Notes: a model not told the origin generated them from the letters alone. Shown: positions 1 through 11,055, counted from the first letter of the stretch. The stretch: DNA of 64,000 nt from Tanypteryx hageni (GCA_028673005.1 CM054118.1:87786964-87850963), one strand, 5' to 3'. Numbers and translations: made by a program.

Positions 1-712
1 GAATTACATTCTACATTCAAATGTACTGTTGGAGTGAACTCATTATGATGCGTTCTTTGAGATCGAATAATTTTAATAAAACTTCCCAATACCAAATTTC
101 ATCAAAATACGTCCAGCGGTTCCGGATTTGAAAACGAGGCATGTTGTAAAATAATGGATGTCTTCATGTAAAGTGGTCGTTATTTTAGTCCGATTTTAAC
201 CAAAACCGGAATCGGTCGACCATTTTTAGTAAAACTTCCCAATACCAAATGTGATCAAAATACATCAGCGGTTACCGAGTCGTTAAATTTTAAATTATAA
301 TTTTTTTAATGAACAAAAGAACATCCAAAATCATATAAATACGTAAATGCGTTATTTCCGTTTCTTAAAATTTATCGTTAACCTTATGTTTTAAGGGAAA
401 AATTATTTGACAAAAAATACGTATTTCAATATTTTATTTAACTTATGTTCTCAATATTTTTCTCTCAGATAAGTATTTAATGAGATTCTTGCGAAGTACG
501 TTGTAAAATACATGTAGGTCTTCATGTAAAGTGGCCTTAATTATTGTCCGATTTTAACCAAAATTGAAATCGGTCGATAAAATTTAGCAAAACTCCCCAA
601 TACCAAATTTCATTATAATACGTACAGCGGTTTCCGAGTTTAAACATGCGGACGGACGGACGGACCGAAACGACCTCCCCTGTGTGCGTTCAATTCGTGC
701 AAAGAACGCATA
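1..712 (-). repeat. modular interspersed repeat (family R), copy 1
   Basis: Reversed copy of a repeat also found at 19417-19765, 43020-43505 and 55885-56222. Its outer end (about 640-712) carries a GGAC-repeat tract followed by the reverse of the shared 'tgcacgaagtgaacgcat' end. Further in are at least three diverged copies of an internal module. Each module contains a 'caataccaaat' segment, a 'cggtcgac'-like segment and a 'cttcatgtaaagtgg' segment, near 85-200, 210-280 and 500-640. The copy runs off the window start. No reading frame of any element type is visible. The class is unknown: non-autonomous DNA element or satellite-like repeat. Confidence 0.7.
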
Positions 713-899
713 ATAACGAGAAAAGTAATAAGGAAATCATACAATGTTTTACTGTTCGTTGCATGGCGGGAGGGGGCGTTTCTGCGATGTTACATGCGGA
801 TATCTATTTTCGTCTTCTTGATTTTAGATAGTGAAGATTTATTTGGTTTAAATAAAAAATAACATTAATTAATAAAGATTCTTTTGGAATTATTTTGAA

Positions 900-1043
900 A
901 TTTTCCCCAAGAATTCAAAGTCGGGGCGAAAAAAACCGTTTCAATGCTGTTTCCTGGAGCGAAACCGGAACCGAGCCGAAATTTTTTGTTTTGTGTGAAC
1001 CGGAATGAAAACCGGAGCGAAAAAATGTCGGTTCTCTGCCCTG
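900..1043. mobile_element. hAT-like 3' end fragment
   Basis: The stretch ends in 'ggttctctgccctg', whose reverse complement CAGGGCAGAGAACC is a typical hAT-type terminal repeat. It is preceded by accaaaccgg-like, rearranged sequence. I found no matching left terminus, so only the end is supported. Confidence 0.3.
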
Positions 1044-1249
1044 CTTCGAAGGAGCCATATAAGTGGAAGTCAAGTCTAAATAAGGTTTAACATTTCAGTA
1101 TTAAAAGTTTTAATATCAAAATTTTCATAAAATGTATAAACTTGTGTGTTAAATTTTTCGGATAGGTTTTGCATCACACCCTCGCTGGCCGCACAAAAAA
1201 CCTTCGTGGGCCGCATTCGGCCCGTAGGCCGTACTTTGGGTACCCCTGC
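1043..1249 (+). mobile_element. hAT MITE, 5'-truncated copy
   Basis: This aligns with the 3' two thirds of the complete hAT MITE at 62469-62789: 'catataagtggaa', 'aaaattttcat' and 'ttaaatttttcg' appear in the same order. It ends in GGCCGCAC/GGCCCG-rich sequence and 'gggtacccctg', the reverse complement of a CAGGGGTACCC terminal repeat. The left terminal repeat is missing. It abuts another hAT-like end at about 1043. Confidence 0.6.
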
Positions 1250-2564
1250 TTTATTCTCACTGTGATTCCGTCGAATGGTTCTCTATTCATGAGTGGCATG
1301 CGTCTTCGCTCTTTTTTCCTTATCATTTTTAGCGTTTTTTCCTAAAAAGATCACTCCTGTATTCGGTTTGTCCGTCCGTCCGTCTGTACGGGCAATATCT
1401 CAGGAATCCCACACCTTGGAGATTTTCAGGATTGATTGCACCGTATGAGAGCTATGCACGGTGATAAATTGGTGGATCTAGGATCAGCTTCTTGGGAGTA
1501 ATCGGAATAGATCGCCAAGAGACACATGCAGCTGCGAATATATGCAGCCGGCAATGCATCTGCGCTTCTTTGCTCCGATGGAAAAACGTAATACGATTCT
1601 TCCCTCACGCATTTTATTTTTCTTCTCGCTCTCACGGATTTGCATTCTCCTTGTCTGCCATTTACTGGATTTCTGCTTTTGATAATTTTCGGTTGACTTT
1701 GATAATGAATTCAAGGCAGAGAGAGAGAGCGCGCACCAGAAGCTTCGGATTGAAAAATTATTTATCTAAGAAGCATAAAAATACCTGGAAAAATAGATGA
1801 GTGTTTCTGCAGAAAAGCAGCCGGGGTCGGTTGTGATACTTTTTTTACGGTCTACTAGCCGTTAATCACCACTGATGACGGCTGCTTTGTAGCAGAAATG
1901 CGCATCTGACCTTCCCAATTTTTTTATAGTTATAAGAGAAACAGTTTTTCATTTGATTGCAGACTCTAAAATTCCTTTTAAAATTAGAGTTGTCTATGGA
2001 TAGAATGATTTAGTGATGAAATTGGAGGATTTGAATATTTTCGAACAGAATCGAGGCGATCAGGCGGCAATAAGGAATGTGTATTTGTCTAAATAAGATG
2101 TTGGAGGAGGAGGTGACTCAAATGATAGGAGAAAACACGGAGTACGCAAGAAAGAGAACTTCTTAATTGAAGCCTAAAATTTATAAATATCGAGTGCAAG
2201 AAAAATTAGCAGCGGTTTTAGTTTTCTTTTGCGGCTCTCGTACATCTGCCTTCAACACTCGGACACGTATTATGCGCTCACGTGTGTATTTACTCGGCTA
2301 CGTGCCGTGGAACGTCAAGAAGTGCGCGGTATGACTTTGTGAGATATGTCATGAAAATTTAAAGGAAAGAGAAGTTTCTCTTTTTGGATACGTCAATGCC
2401 GACGACCCTTTGCTCTGAATCTCCACACCGCTGACAGGATCTTTCTTTCCCTTGAACTAACCTCGACCTAATTTGCAGCGCAGAATCGAGGAATTTCGCA
2501 CGGAATGTACATAAAAATGCATCCGATGGCGATCTCTCCTATTGCCCCCTTCTGGATTTGCTCT
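1250..2564. other. no supported feature
   Basis: AT-rich unique-looking sequence with a short GTCC-repeat tract near 1366-1385. Short open frames at 1426-1800 overlap each other on both strands and look random. I see no element ends here. Confidence 0.5.
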
Positions 2565-2955
2565 CACCCACCTGGATTCACCCCCTTCTCTCCTGAATTC
2601 GCCCTCTTCTCTCCTGAATTCTCCCCCTTCTCTCCTGGATGCACCCCCTTCTCTCCTGGATTCGCCCCTTCTCTCCTGAATTCGCCCCCTTCTCTCCTGG
2701 ATTCGCCCCCTTCTCTCCTGGATTCGCCCCTTCTCTCCTGAATTCGCCCCCTTCTCTCCTGGATTCGCCCCCTTCTCTCCTGGATTCACCCCCTTCTCTC
2801 CTGAATTCGCCCCCTTCTCTCCTGGATGCACCCCCTTCTCTCCTGGATTCACCCCCTTCTCTCCTGGATTCGCCCCCTTCTCTCCTGAATTCGCCCCCTT
2901 CTCTCCTGGATTCACCCCCTTCTCTCCTGAATTCGCCCCTTCTCTCCTGGATTTT
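2565..2955. repeat. C-rich minisatellite, unit about 20 bp
   Basis: About 19-20 tandem copies of a 19-20 bp unit of the form 'ccccttctctcctggattc', with variants gaattc, gattca and gatgca. Because the unit length varies, open frames run through it on both strands. One is a minus-strand frame of 197 codons repeating Gly-Glu-Lys-Gly-(Ala/Val)-Asn-Pro. This is a property of the repeat and not evidence of a gene. Confidence 0.92.
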
Positions 2956-3066
2956 CCTCTGGGCCCTAGCGATAAGATTCCTCCATTAAATCTTTTTCTT
3001 GTTGTCTTTACTTCCGCGCTTCTGAATGTTTCCATGGCCCAATGCAGCAACGATCATACACTAGAT

Positions 3067-3355
3067 CAGCGGTTCACAAACATTACAAAGCCGCGCCCCC
3101 CTCACCTAAGAAAACTATCTTCGAGTTCCCCCTCTGTACCATGCTCATAAGCAATACCTGCTGGACATACATTTACCATCAATAAAACCACCTTAAGGAA
3201 AAACATGAACGCAAACGATACGTCCTAGCCATTAGAGGGCTAGAATGCGGCTGCTGCATGTTGCAGGTCTCAAGATTTGGATAGTAAATATGTATATGAG
3301 AAATCCTTTTCGGCCCCCGACCTATAGATCGCGCCTTACAGTTTGGAAACCACTG
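3067..3355. mobile_element. hAT MITE (289 bp)
   Basis: Terminal repeats CAGCGGTTCACAAAC (left) and, read inward from the right, CAGTGGTTTCCAAAC. The flanking 8-bp target duplication is cactagat (3059-3066) against cagtagat (3356-3363), 7 of 8 matching. The ends are followed by GC-rich 'cgcgcccccc' type sequence typical of this group. No transposase coding is present. Confidence 0.8.
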
Positions 3356-3429
3356 CAGTAGATTAATACGACGGGCGAATTGTAATAATGTATCTCTTTG
3401 TGTCAACGCAAAACATGTGAGCAGTAAGG

Positions 3430-3600
3430 TGGAGAGCGGTGGGGAAGAGAGAAGAGTATTTGAGCGCAAGTGGCGGATTTTGGGAAGGAAGCGGAGGATA
3501 TGTAGAGAAAGAGAGAATGGAGAGTGAATACAGAGAGAGGGAGAGAGAGAGACAGAGTAAAGAGAGAGACAGAGTAAAGAGAGGGTCAGTTAGCGAAGAG
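3430..3600. repeat. GA-rich low-complexity tract
   Basis: Purine-rich run containing (GA)n and two copies of 'agagacagagtaaag' around 3545-3580. Confidence 0.7.
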
Positions 3601-3714
3601 GGCGGACGGTGAGGATCCACCATCTGCTGCGGAATGGGCGCGTTGGAAATTGACACGAGTTAGGAAGGATGGATCAAGCGCTATGCGAGAGATAGTGTCG
3701 GGGTGGAGGTGGAT

Positions 3715-3895
3715 GGGAGGATAAGAGGGACTGAATGGTGAAGGGAGTAGAGGGGAGGGAGTGAAGGGGGAGGGAGTGAAGGGGGAGGGAGTGAAAGGGG
3801 GAAGGGAGTGAATGTGGGTAAGGGGTGAAGGGGGAGGGAGTGAAAGGGGGAAGGGAGTGAAAGGGGGAAGGGAGTGAATGGGGGAGGGAGGGATA
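3715..3895. repeat. G-rich minisatellite, unit about 16 bp
   Basis: Tandem 'ggagtgaagggggag' units with slight length changes. The frames read through it (for example Ser-Leu-Pro-Pro-Phe-Thr-Pro repeats on the minus strand) are artefacts of the repeat. Confidence 0.85.
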
Positions 3896-4149
3896 GTCTG
3901 TCCGCTGCCTCGTGACCCTTCCGAGTGGTGATGCGTAGCAACTGACGAGGTCGATAAGACGGGTCGCCGCTTGAGCAACTTGGTACGGGACGAGCGATGA
4001 TGCGATGCGACGACCAACACTCGCTCCACGTTCCTCCCCTTCTTTCGATCGAGCGTTCCTTCCGTAATCTAAAAAGCAGTGCGGTGGAATTCCAAAAGAG
4101 CCCGAAAAAGACTGGCGTCCCCGAATACGTTGGATGGCGGCAAGACTGT

Positions 4150-4845
4150 ACAAAGCAAACAATATGATCCAAACGGAACTCATGACGCCTACTTTCCATC
4201 TAATCATTTATTTAACTCTTATATTGTCTTTAATAGCTTTAAAAATACCGCGGATATGTAGTTCTCTGTGTTCCCAAATTTCATAATTAAAAAAATTACA
4301 AATACATTCGAACGGAATACTAAATTGATCACGCGTATTTGTGTGGCAAAAATAATGCGTGTGTACTAAACTATTCCGAATCCGAGTCCAACAATAGTCA
4401 TTGGAATGGAAAGTCTCGTAATGAGTGAGAAAAACTTCAAAAACGTTGGTATTTACGCGGAATTCTAATAAATACGATCGATAAGCAAAATTCTACGATA
4501 AAAATTAGGATCTCCATTCATTTTCTCAGAGAATAGTACAAATCACACTCCGAGATTGCAATTTTAAGATATTTTAATGTACGCGAGAAAATGACCGTGC
4601 ACGATGGATTTCAGATTTCCCATGTAAATCAAATGGGAAGGCGAGTTCCTGGAATCGAACCCGGAACTTTTAACCTTCGCAACAAAAACTATCCTCGGGA
4701 GCTCGGCCCCAGAAGCACAATATTTCCACCAAATGTTATGAAATTCCGTCCACTGGTTCGAAAGATAATAAGGGGGACAGAGAGACAGACACACGACGGA
4801 ACTATAAGCCTATTTCCATTTTGAAAAGTAGGCTGAAAATCGGCC
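4150..4845 (-). repeat. unclassified interspersed repeat U1, copy A
   Basis: About 700 bp, the reverse complement of copy B at 52358-53065. Shared blocks include the purine-rich 'aatggaaataggctta' end, a GTC/GTCC-repeat zone, a 'gggttcgattcc'-like block, 'gtaatatcggagcg', 'gtactattctc' and the distal 'ccgtttgggtcat' end. Partial copies lie at 30893-31400 and 55390-55565. It has no coding potential. A B-box-like motif (GGTTCGATTCC on the minus strand near 4650-4665) hints at a tRNA-related or Pol III-like part, but no A box is clear. Confidence 0.75.
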
Positions 4846-4926
4846 AAACATTCGATCGCTTCACGTGTCAAACTACCGAAGACTATTTATTATGAATTTT
4901 CTCTCGTGCGCCACCATAACTAAGAG

Positions 4927-5919
4927 CAGGAATGCGCAACTCAAAAGTCGACACGGGCCAATATCAACCTCGATTGGACATAAGCGGGCAGCACTATGAA
5001 AGTTTTGTACATAATAAAAATATAATTACACTAATGCCATAACAAATTTTACTTGCAATTTTATGTGAAAAAAATGAAGTGACAAACCAATACAATTTAT
5101 TCGCTCAATGGGAGATTTTGCGCTATTTTTCTCATACCACTTCACTTATGCCTGGCGTAATATTTATATTCCTTCTTCTGAGAATGTCACTTTAATTCTG
5201 ACCTGTCATTGTCGAACGCAATGGAGCTTTGTATAACTTCATGAGAGAGATGCATCATAACAGATACGATAAACAGAAATCCGTGTATCTAGACTGCTAT
5301 CTCTTTTCAAATAAGTTGCTCGCTGGTATGGCCTGTTTTGTAAAAGACGTAAGTCTGTCAAAATAAAAATTAGCATTAGCGTTCCCTATAGGGCGGTGGA
5401 CGAAATTCAAGTGCTTAAGCGTTTTCTAAATCGCAGCTTCATTTCATGTTACTACTAAGGTAATAGACGACTAAAATTAGAAATTATCGAGAACCCATTT
5501 CATGCCACATATGCGATAAATTGCTTTTACAAATTTTAATTGTATTTTTTTATATAAAAGGAATGAATCATCCGAGATCTCCCTGCTTCGATCGGGTCGA
5601 ACAAAATGTGTCGGTGGGCCGCATTTGGCCCGCGGGCCGCAGTGGCTTAGCTATTTTCTCCTTCTCCCGGGGGCAAGTCACAAAGATGCGGCCCCCTCCC
5701 TTTGCTCCCTGTGCAATTTTCCAGACAAATGTAATGTGGGGAATGTGACGGAAACCCAAGAATATTATGTTAGCATTTTAATTCGGCATACATTATAATA
5801 TTATTGTTTATAAACAGAAACGTTAATTTTCAGTGGATGTTTGTGCCCCTTCAGGCCCTGCGCCTGAGGTAACTGCCCCCTCTTCTCCCCCCTCGCTGCG
5901 TCTCTGTCGTGCACCCCTG
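4927..5919. mobile_element. hAT non-autonomous element (993 bp) with exact target duplication
   Basis: Bounded by an exact 8-bp duplication, actaagag at 4919-4926 and 5920-5927. Terminal repeats are CAGGAATGCGCAAC (left) and, read inward from the right, CAGGGGTGCACGAC. The interior is AT-rich and has no transposase frame. Near 5600-5650 it contains a GGCCCGCGGGCC-type block resembling the ends of other hAT elements, so a smaller nested hAT fragment is likely. Confidence 0.85.
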
Positions 5920-5984
5920 ACTAAGAGTGCATTCCGGTGCGATCCTCGGCCACGAAGGGGAAAAGTGCCGTAGGAGATAAATAG

Positions 5985-6075
5985 ATATAGATAGATAGAT
6001 AAATTTCTATATTCGGCCGAAATTTAGACCATAAGGTCCACTCTGACATTTAACCCTTCGTCAATGTTATGTTAC
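5985..6075 (-). repeat. LINE 3'-end fragment with GATA tail
   Basis: On the minus strand this reads 'gaagggttaaatgtcagag', a GGACCTTATGGTC hairpin-like segment, 'aatttcggcc', then (TATC)n. The same order occurs at 11345-11455 and 27890-27985. A conserved 3' end followed by a tetranucleotide tail is typical of non-LTR retrotransposons with microsatellite-like tails. No coding part is attached. Confidence 0.6.
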
Positions 6076-6085
6076 ATTATATTAA

Positions 6086-6668
6086 CCCTTAAGTATTAAA
6101 CTTCTAAAAAAACCCGCGCTACTGCTACACATGGGTGAATTTTCACTCGGCAGCTTTCGTATGCGGATTTAGTATGAATAAATGTCTTTAACAATAAGTA
6201 CCTATGTTTTTTAATATTCATATCTTGTATTGCAAACATAAGTAGTGCAAAATTGGTAATGATACAAAATGAATTTTAACAAAAAATATTAAAAATCACT
6301 TTATGAAGAGCTATCTTCTGATGTATTTTTAATACAGTTTTCACAGATTATATTGCGATGTTGACCATAAACAAACTGCTTGCATGATGTGCACTTCACC
6401 AAATATAGTTTGCATCAACATGATTATCTTTTTTCGCAATTGTAATATATAAAAGTCCCAAAAATGCTTTCAGCTCCCCTATAGAAAGATCTCTAAGACA
6501 ACGACACGCTATGACCGAGGTCTGAAAGCGAAGTGACCACAGTAGGAGAAAACTTTGGGGAAGGCATATATATCTAAAGGGGAACGATGTTTACTCCGTA
6601 AATTGTTGAGCTATAAGTGAACACAGCCGCTCTGGGTGTTTTTTCACCCATAGTGTTGTACTTAAGGG
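6086..6668 (-). mobile_element. piggyBac element, internally deleted (583 bp)
   Basis: Flanked by TTAA at 6082-6085 and 6669-6672, the piggyBac target signature. Terminal repeats start CCCTTAAGTA on both ends, and a subterminal CAYGGGTGAA motif also recurs inverted. The interior on the minus strand keeps two pieces of a piggyBac transposase (see 6301-6503). The gap between them removes the catalytic core, so the copy cannot transpose by itself. Confidence 0.88.
6301..6503 (-). pseudogene. piggyBac transposase remnant (N-proximal block joined to C-terminal Cys-rich domain)
   Basis: On the minus strand, from 6503, a frame reads a block containing ELKAFLGLLYI, followed by KKDNHVDANYIW. This is the pattern of the piggyBac transposase domain entry helix (family DDE_Tnp_1_7). 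At 6399 a frameshift leads into VKCTSCK and then HRNIICENC. This gives the C-x2-C / H / C-x2-C spacing of the piggyBac C-terminal cysteine-rich domain, ending at the stop at 6301-6303. The catalytic Asp region is absent. Confidence 0.85.
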
Positions 6669-6839
6669 TTAAAATACATTAAATTACATCAGAAACGATT
6701 AAGATAATAAAATACTAATACAGACAGAGAGTGATAGATAGGTTCATATTCAGGAAAACTTCTAAGAAAGACAATGTATTTATGGGATCAACCCTAGGGA
6801 AGACCTGGCTTGGTCAACCTAGGAAGTAAGGAAAACACC

Positions 6840-7190
6840 CAGGAAGTGAAGGGGGTGGGAATAAACTTGCGAAAACCCTAGATACATCAAAGAGCAATAG
6901 AAGGAGATGGAGAAGAAGAGACATGGATAGAGGCGAGAAGGAGAAAGGTGAGAGAAGTGTAGAGAGAGGGTCGCGGCTACGCTAAGTCGTCTCAAGGGTG
7001 ATCCGCCCGAAATATATGAGACAAAAGCAAGATTGCGCAGTCGGAGGGGGCGGGCTTGGAATTGGTGGTCCCTTCGGAAAAGGGAGGTAAAAAGGGGGAG
7101 GGTGGGGGCGGAGGTGAGGGGTTTGAAAAGGGGAGGGGAGGTTGAAGGGGAGATGCAGAGAGGGTAATGCAGAGCAAGGGGCGAATGTCA
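6840..7190. repeat. purine-rich (G/A) low-complexity region
   Basis: Strongly purine-biased plus strand, with G-runs around 7040-7160. No regular unit is visible. The long proline-rich minus-strand frames are compositional. Confidence 0.6.
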
Positions 7191-7374
7191 CCTTGAGGAT
7201 GGAAAGGAGGTCAGCGTAGAATTCGGATCAAAGAGAATGTTGCGAAAGAACGCAGGAGAAGCATCGAGGAGGAGGAAGCGGAGGATGGCGTGGCGGTGGA
7301 CCCATCAGGGCGTGGCGCCGGAAGTAAAATAATGCGCGAGTCAAATGGAGACCATTCAATCGGACACGTAAAGA

Positions 7375-7500
7375 ATGGAGAATGGAGTGAATTAGAAGGA
7401 TGGGAGGGAGTGAGAGAGGAGAGAGATGAGAGTGAGAGAGGAAAGTGATGGGAGGGAGAGAGGCGAGTGAAATAGGAGAGGGAGAGGAGTTGAGAGGGGG
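7375..7500. repeat. GA-rich tract
   Basis: Runs of 'gagagag' and 'gggaggga' type sequence next to the SINE at 7520. Confidence 0.6.
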
Positions 7501-7519
7501 AGTCAGTGTGTGTGCTTGT

Positions 7520-7826
7520 ATTTTTGGCTAATCAACCTCTTGGATTATTATAACCATTACTCCTTCTGTGGAAGGAACACACAAGGGATGAGGGAAACCC
7601 GGTGCCGGCATTAGCCTACTCTTGACGAAGAGCACCAAGGGGGCCAACGGCTTAACGTCCATTCCGAAGGACGGAACGCTGACTTTGTGCGATCTCCTCA
7701 AACCACACAAACGGGGCCGGGCAGGCTTGGAAAAAATCCTACTTTCGCAGAATTCATACCCGCTGCCCTTTCGAGCAGCAGGGTAGTAGCAGCCAGCGTC
7801 CTAACCACTATACCACCGGCAACCCC
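7520..7826 (-). repeat. tRNA-derived SINE family E1, copy 1
   Basis: On the minus strand it begins with a tRNA-like head containing an A box (GGTATAGTGGTTAGGA) and a degenerate B box (GGTATGAATTC). A body with a strongly conserved block follows at about 7590-7680, which includes 'ggacgttaagccgttgg' and 'ccttggtgctcttcg'. The block recurs at 15675-15770 with only a few differences. The conserved central block resembles a SINE core domain, though I cannot name the superfamily. Confidence 0.8.
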
Positions 7827-7829
7827 GAG

Positions 7830-8170
7830 AGAGAAGTGAGATGGGAGGGAGATAGGAGGGATAGAGAGGGTGAGATAGGAGTGAGATAGGAGGGAGAGAT
7901 GGGAAAGAGGAGGGAGAAATGGGAATAGAGAGGCGCCAGTGGAGAGATCGAAGAAGAGGGGTAAATAGGATGTTGGAGGGAGGAGGGTAAGAAGGGTAGG
8001 AGGGGTTAGAAATGGGATGAGGGGGAGGGGTAAAAAGGGGATTATTCTAAACAGCGCGTCTAACGGAGCGAGTTGGGAAAGTGAGTGTGTGAGACGAAGG
8101 GAAGGGAGAGAGAGAGTGGGTGAGTGGGGAATGGAGAGGGGGTTCAGCAAAGGAGGTGTGGGGAGTGATG
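7830..8170. repeat. purine-rich low-complexity region
   Basis: GGGAGGGAGATAGGAGG-like purine sequence without a fixed unit. The proline/leucine-rich minus-strand frame of 150 codons is compositional. Confidence 0.6.
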
Positions 8171-8174
8171 AAGG

Positions 8175-9134
8175 AGAGCGGCGGAAATTGGTAATTGACT
8201 AAACATGAAGGAAATGAGGAATTGGGTCAGAGAATGCGGTTGCGATAGTTCTCTGGAGCTTTGTGTCAATGAGATGTCCGTCTGATATGAAATTAAACCG
8301 ACTCCCGTTTTTCTCCGCGGCCAATTAAATTTCCAATCGACGAATTTGGATTAAATAAAACGTTTCAAATTCCTTTGGGCCGCATTATACATAGCAAATA
8401 ATGCGTATCTTTGATTCGCTAGATCGAATAATATTTTGCAAAGGAATACGTTCTTGCGAGAGATGAAATCATGTAAACATGAAGCTATTAAGAAAGCGAT
8501 TTTGCTTTGTTTTATCGTAGCTTCGCATCATTTCTCTCGTAAGGTCATTTAGAAATGTACTCTCCCGATATCTAGAGAATTTTTATTGATTTATTTATTA
8601 CTCGTTTTTTTTCTTTTTTAGAAAAAAAAACAGGAGCCAATGCACATAATTCCAAACTAAAAAAATCCGTTTGTGTAAAAAAATTTCATAAAATATTCTT
8701 ATTTGTCCTATTTTTCGCTTCGAAAATCTATTATAATCGGTGCACACATGTGTAGGTCTATTTTTGGTAAAAGATAATTAATAAGAATTGTCGAATTCAG
8801 CTAACGGGTGGTTTTAAAGCAATGACACACATAGACCCTCTTGTAGTTGAACAGTAGAGATAAATAGAATACGTACATATTTCGACTGTAAACGTTCCCT
8901 CTCGGTTGTCAGACGCCACTGAGGGAGGGTTTTTTTTGCACTTGAAATCCAATTATAACTAACTAAACTTTTCCGTTGCTCGTCGCCCTCGCAATACACT
9001 CTTTTAAATCTTTATTTTATGTAATTTAATCATTCCATCATATTTGCTTTTAGCGAATTAATAACCTGAAAGAGAATTTATACAAGTACACATAAAAACA
9101 TTTCTCGAAATAAGCTTTAATATATGAAATTAGA
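8175..9134. other. no supported feature
   Basis: AT-rich sequence. I see no terminal repeats, tRNA-like parts or coding. Confidence 0.5.
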
Positions 9135-9142
9135 CCATAGGT

Positions 9143-9422
9143 CAGTGTTTTCCAATCTTTTTGTAGGCGTGACACCCTTTCAAAGATAAACAGAATTGTG
9201 CGGCACCTCAGCCTTCAAACAATGTTTTTATATTTTTACAAACGTGTATTAGATCCTTTGGACATATGCATTTGTTGGTATCATACCATAATCAATATTT
9301 ATTAGAGATAAATTAATGCTCTAGTTACCTGTAAACGCATCCAAACCTAATTTTCTCGCGGCACTCCTAAAAATCAGTTGCGGTGCTCCAGTGTTCCGCG
9401 ACACCCTGGTTAGGAACCACTG
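9143..9422. mobile_element. hAT MITE (280 bp)
   Basis: Terminal repeats CAGTGTTTTCCAATC (left) and, inward from the right, CAGTGGTTCCTAACC. The target duplication is ccataggt (9135-9142) against ccatagat (9423-9430), 7 of 8. The interior has the 'gcggcactcc' / 'gcgacaccc' ends usual for this group and no transposase. Confidence 0.85.
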
Positions 9423-9472
9423 CCATAGATAGTCATATGGTGGACATGACATTCTGAAAAAGCAGGAGAAAA

Positions 9473-9536
9473 ATTCTGCCCCGATAGAGAACCGAACCCA
9501 TGTTTTCAATTTGCCGGCTGAACTACCAAAGCAGAC
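9473..9536 (-). repeat. decayed tRNA-Gly-like SINE fragment
   Basis: On the minus strand it reads 'tctgctttggtagttcag', then 'ccggcaa', then a 'gggttcg' B-box remnant and 'gcagaatttttct'. This is the layout of the copies at 35619-35689 and 61944-62014 with about 15 bases deleted in the D/anticodon region. Confidence 0.65.
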
Positions 9537-9722
9537 TGAAGTTTCAGACTTGGTTACCTCAATATATTTCTCGAAAATGGCGACTTGCTTTCCAATTGAT
9601 CAACCGATCACTGAAATATTAGATCACAAACACATATAATAAAAGGGAATATCATAAAGTTAGCCTGAATGATGAAATTCAGAGATGTATTTGGAAAAAA
9701 TAGAAAGTTCCAACATGCAAAA

Positions 9723-10024
9723 TTACTTTTGTTCATAGTCACCCCCTCGATTTAAGCATTTATCCCAGCGTGGTAACAACTCCTTCATTCCGGTTTCATA
9801 GAAATCCTCGTCAGGTTCACGTATCAATGAAGAGATGCCCTGTTGCGATTCTTTCTCATTTTGAAAACGTTTATCATCCAAATGTTTTTTTCAATTCCGT
9901 AAGTATAGAGATGGAAATCAGAGGGTGTGTTAGGTGTAAGGACTGTGATGTGGATGGTCCAATTGAAATGACGTGATAATCGCTCGGTTGAAGAATCTGC
10001 TGTGTGAGGAGACGTCTCATTCCA
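9723..10024 (-). pseudogene. mariner transposase C-terminal fragment
   Basis: The minus-strand translation shows a decayed HT-rich stretch, then the TPSDFHL-like motif corresponding to the mariner 'PDLAPSDFHLF' catalytic block. After a frameshift it reads ELLPRWDKCLNRGGDY and stops at 9723-9725. The last block is the conserved C-terminus of mariner transposases related to the SETMAR group. The N-terminal two thirds and the terminal repeats are missing. Confidence 0.8.
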
Positions 10025-11055
10025 ATTTGTCTGCAACTGGGGCATAAAGGTGAAAGGAGACAAGAGAGGAAGGAAGCACGCATCATGCGTGCATGCATGC
10101 AATACAGAGGTGTTATTTGCGAATTATGTAGTAATCATGGCAAAAAATATTGGTATTAATGGCTTAGTATAGTATTTTTAAAACTGCAAAACGATATATC
10201 AAGAGTGACGGCAAGGAAATATTGAATTTTTGAATTACCGATTTATCTTCTAATCAATTGTAATTAACCAAACGATCTAAAATTATATAAAACATACCTC
10301 ACTTGAGTTGAGTAAATGCAATGTAATCTTTTATGATTATATTCATTCCTTCGTAGTAAATTGACCATTTATTTTCACTTACGAGGCGCTAAAAGCGCAC
10401 GAAACGAAAATACACGTATTTATGCTTATTTCTTCTTCACAGATAATCCATTTCCTTTGGTTTGTATATGATGTGTGCGAACGAAAGGAAATTAAACGTG
10501 TTGACGTATGTATTTATAGCAGATCTTGTTAACTTCAGTTGCTTAGAAGATTGTTTTCGTTGACAATAATTAAGAAACCATACAAGAAATTCAAAGTTCG
10601 TAATGAATTGGAATATTCTTGTTATATATTCTTGATAAAAATGCATTCGGCGAGAAATTTCTTATTTAACTAGCTCTAGAAATTTACTTGAAAACGTTTT
10701 TAGTACGACTAATTTTTTACGAGATATGACGGAATGTTCATTTTTTGATTCCATTAATGTGGCACTCCTGATAGGGTTATGCGAAACATTTATATAATTT
10801 TCTCATTTCATTTGCCCAAAAGCCCTTAATACCAAATTCCACGGAAATCCGCTCATTAGTTTTTGGAGATGAAATATGCGGACGGACAGACAGACAGACG
10901 GACGGACATAGCCTCATCTTAAAACGTTCATTTATACTTTTAGTAACGGACGAACAGAAATGGCAAAATAGCGTTAACTTTTACAGGTGATTATTCCACG
11001 CCAGGGTCTTGGTAAGGGAGTTAATAGTTAATAAGTTCTTGTCATATAATATGTT
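10025..11055. other. mostly unique AT-rich sequence with a GGAC/CAGA tract
   Basis: Nothing recognisable except a GGAC/GACA microsatellite-like run at about 10877-10907. It is preceded by 'ccaaattccacggaaatcc', which recalls the internal module of the R repeats but is too diverged to assign. Confidence 0.4.

Noticed and set aside
2565..2955. CRISPR-like array of short repeats
   Set aside because: Units are contiguous, with no unique spacers, in a eukaryotic genome. It is a minisatellite.
2457..3050. 197-codon Gly-Glu-Lys repeat protein, minus strand
   Set aside because: The repeat part is a 20-bp minisatellite open on both strands, and the non-repeat ends have no motif. Collagen-like or antigen-like appearance is coincidental.
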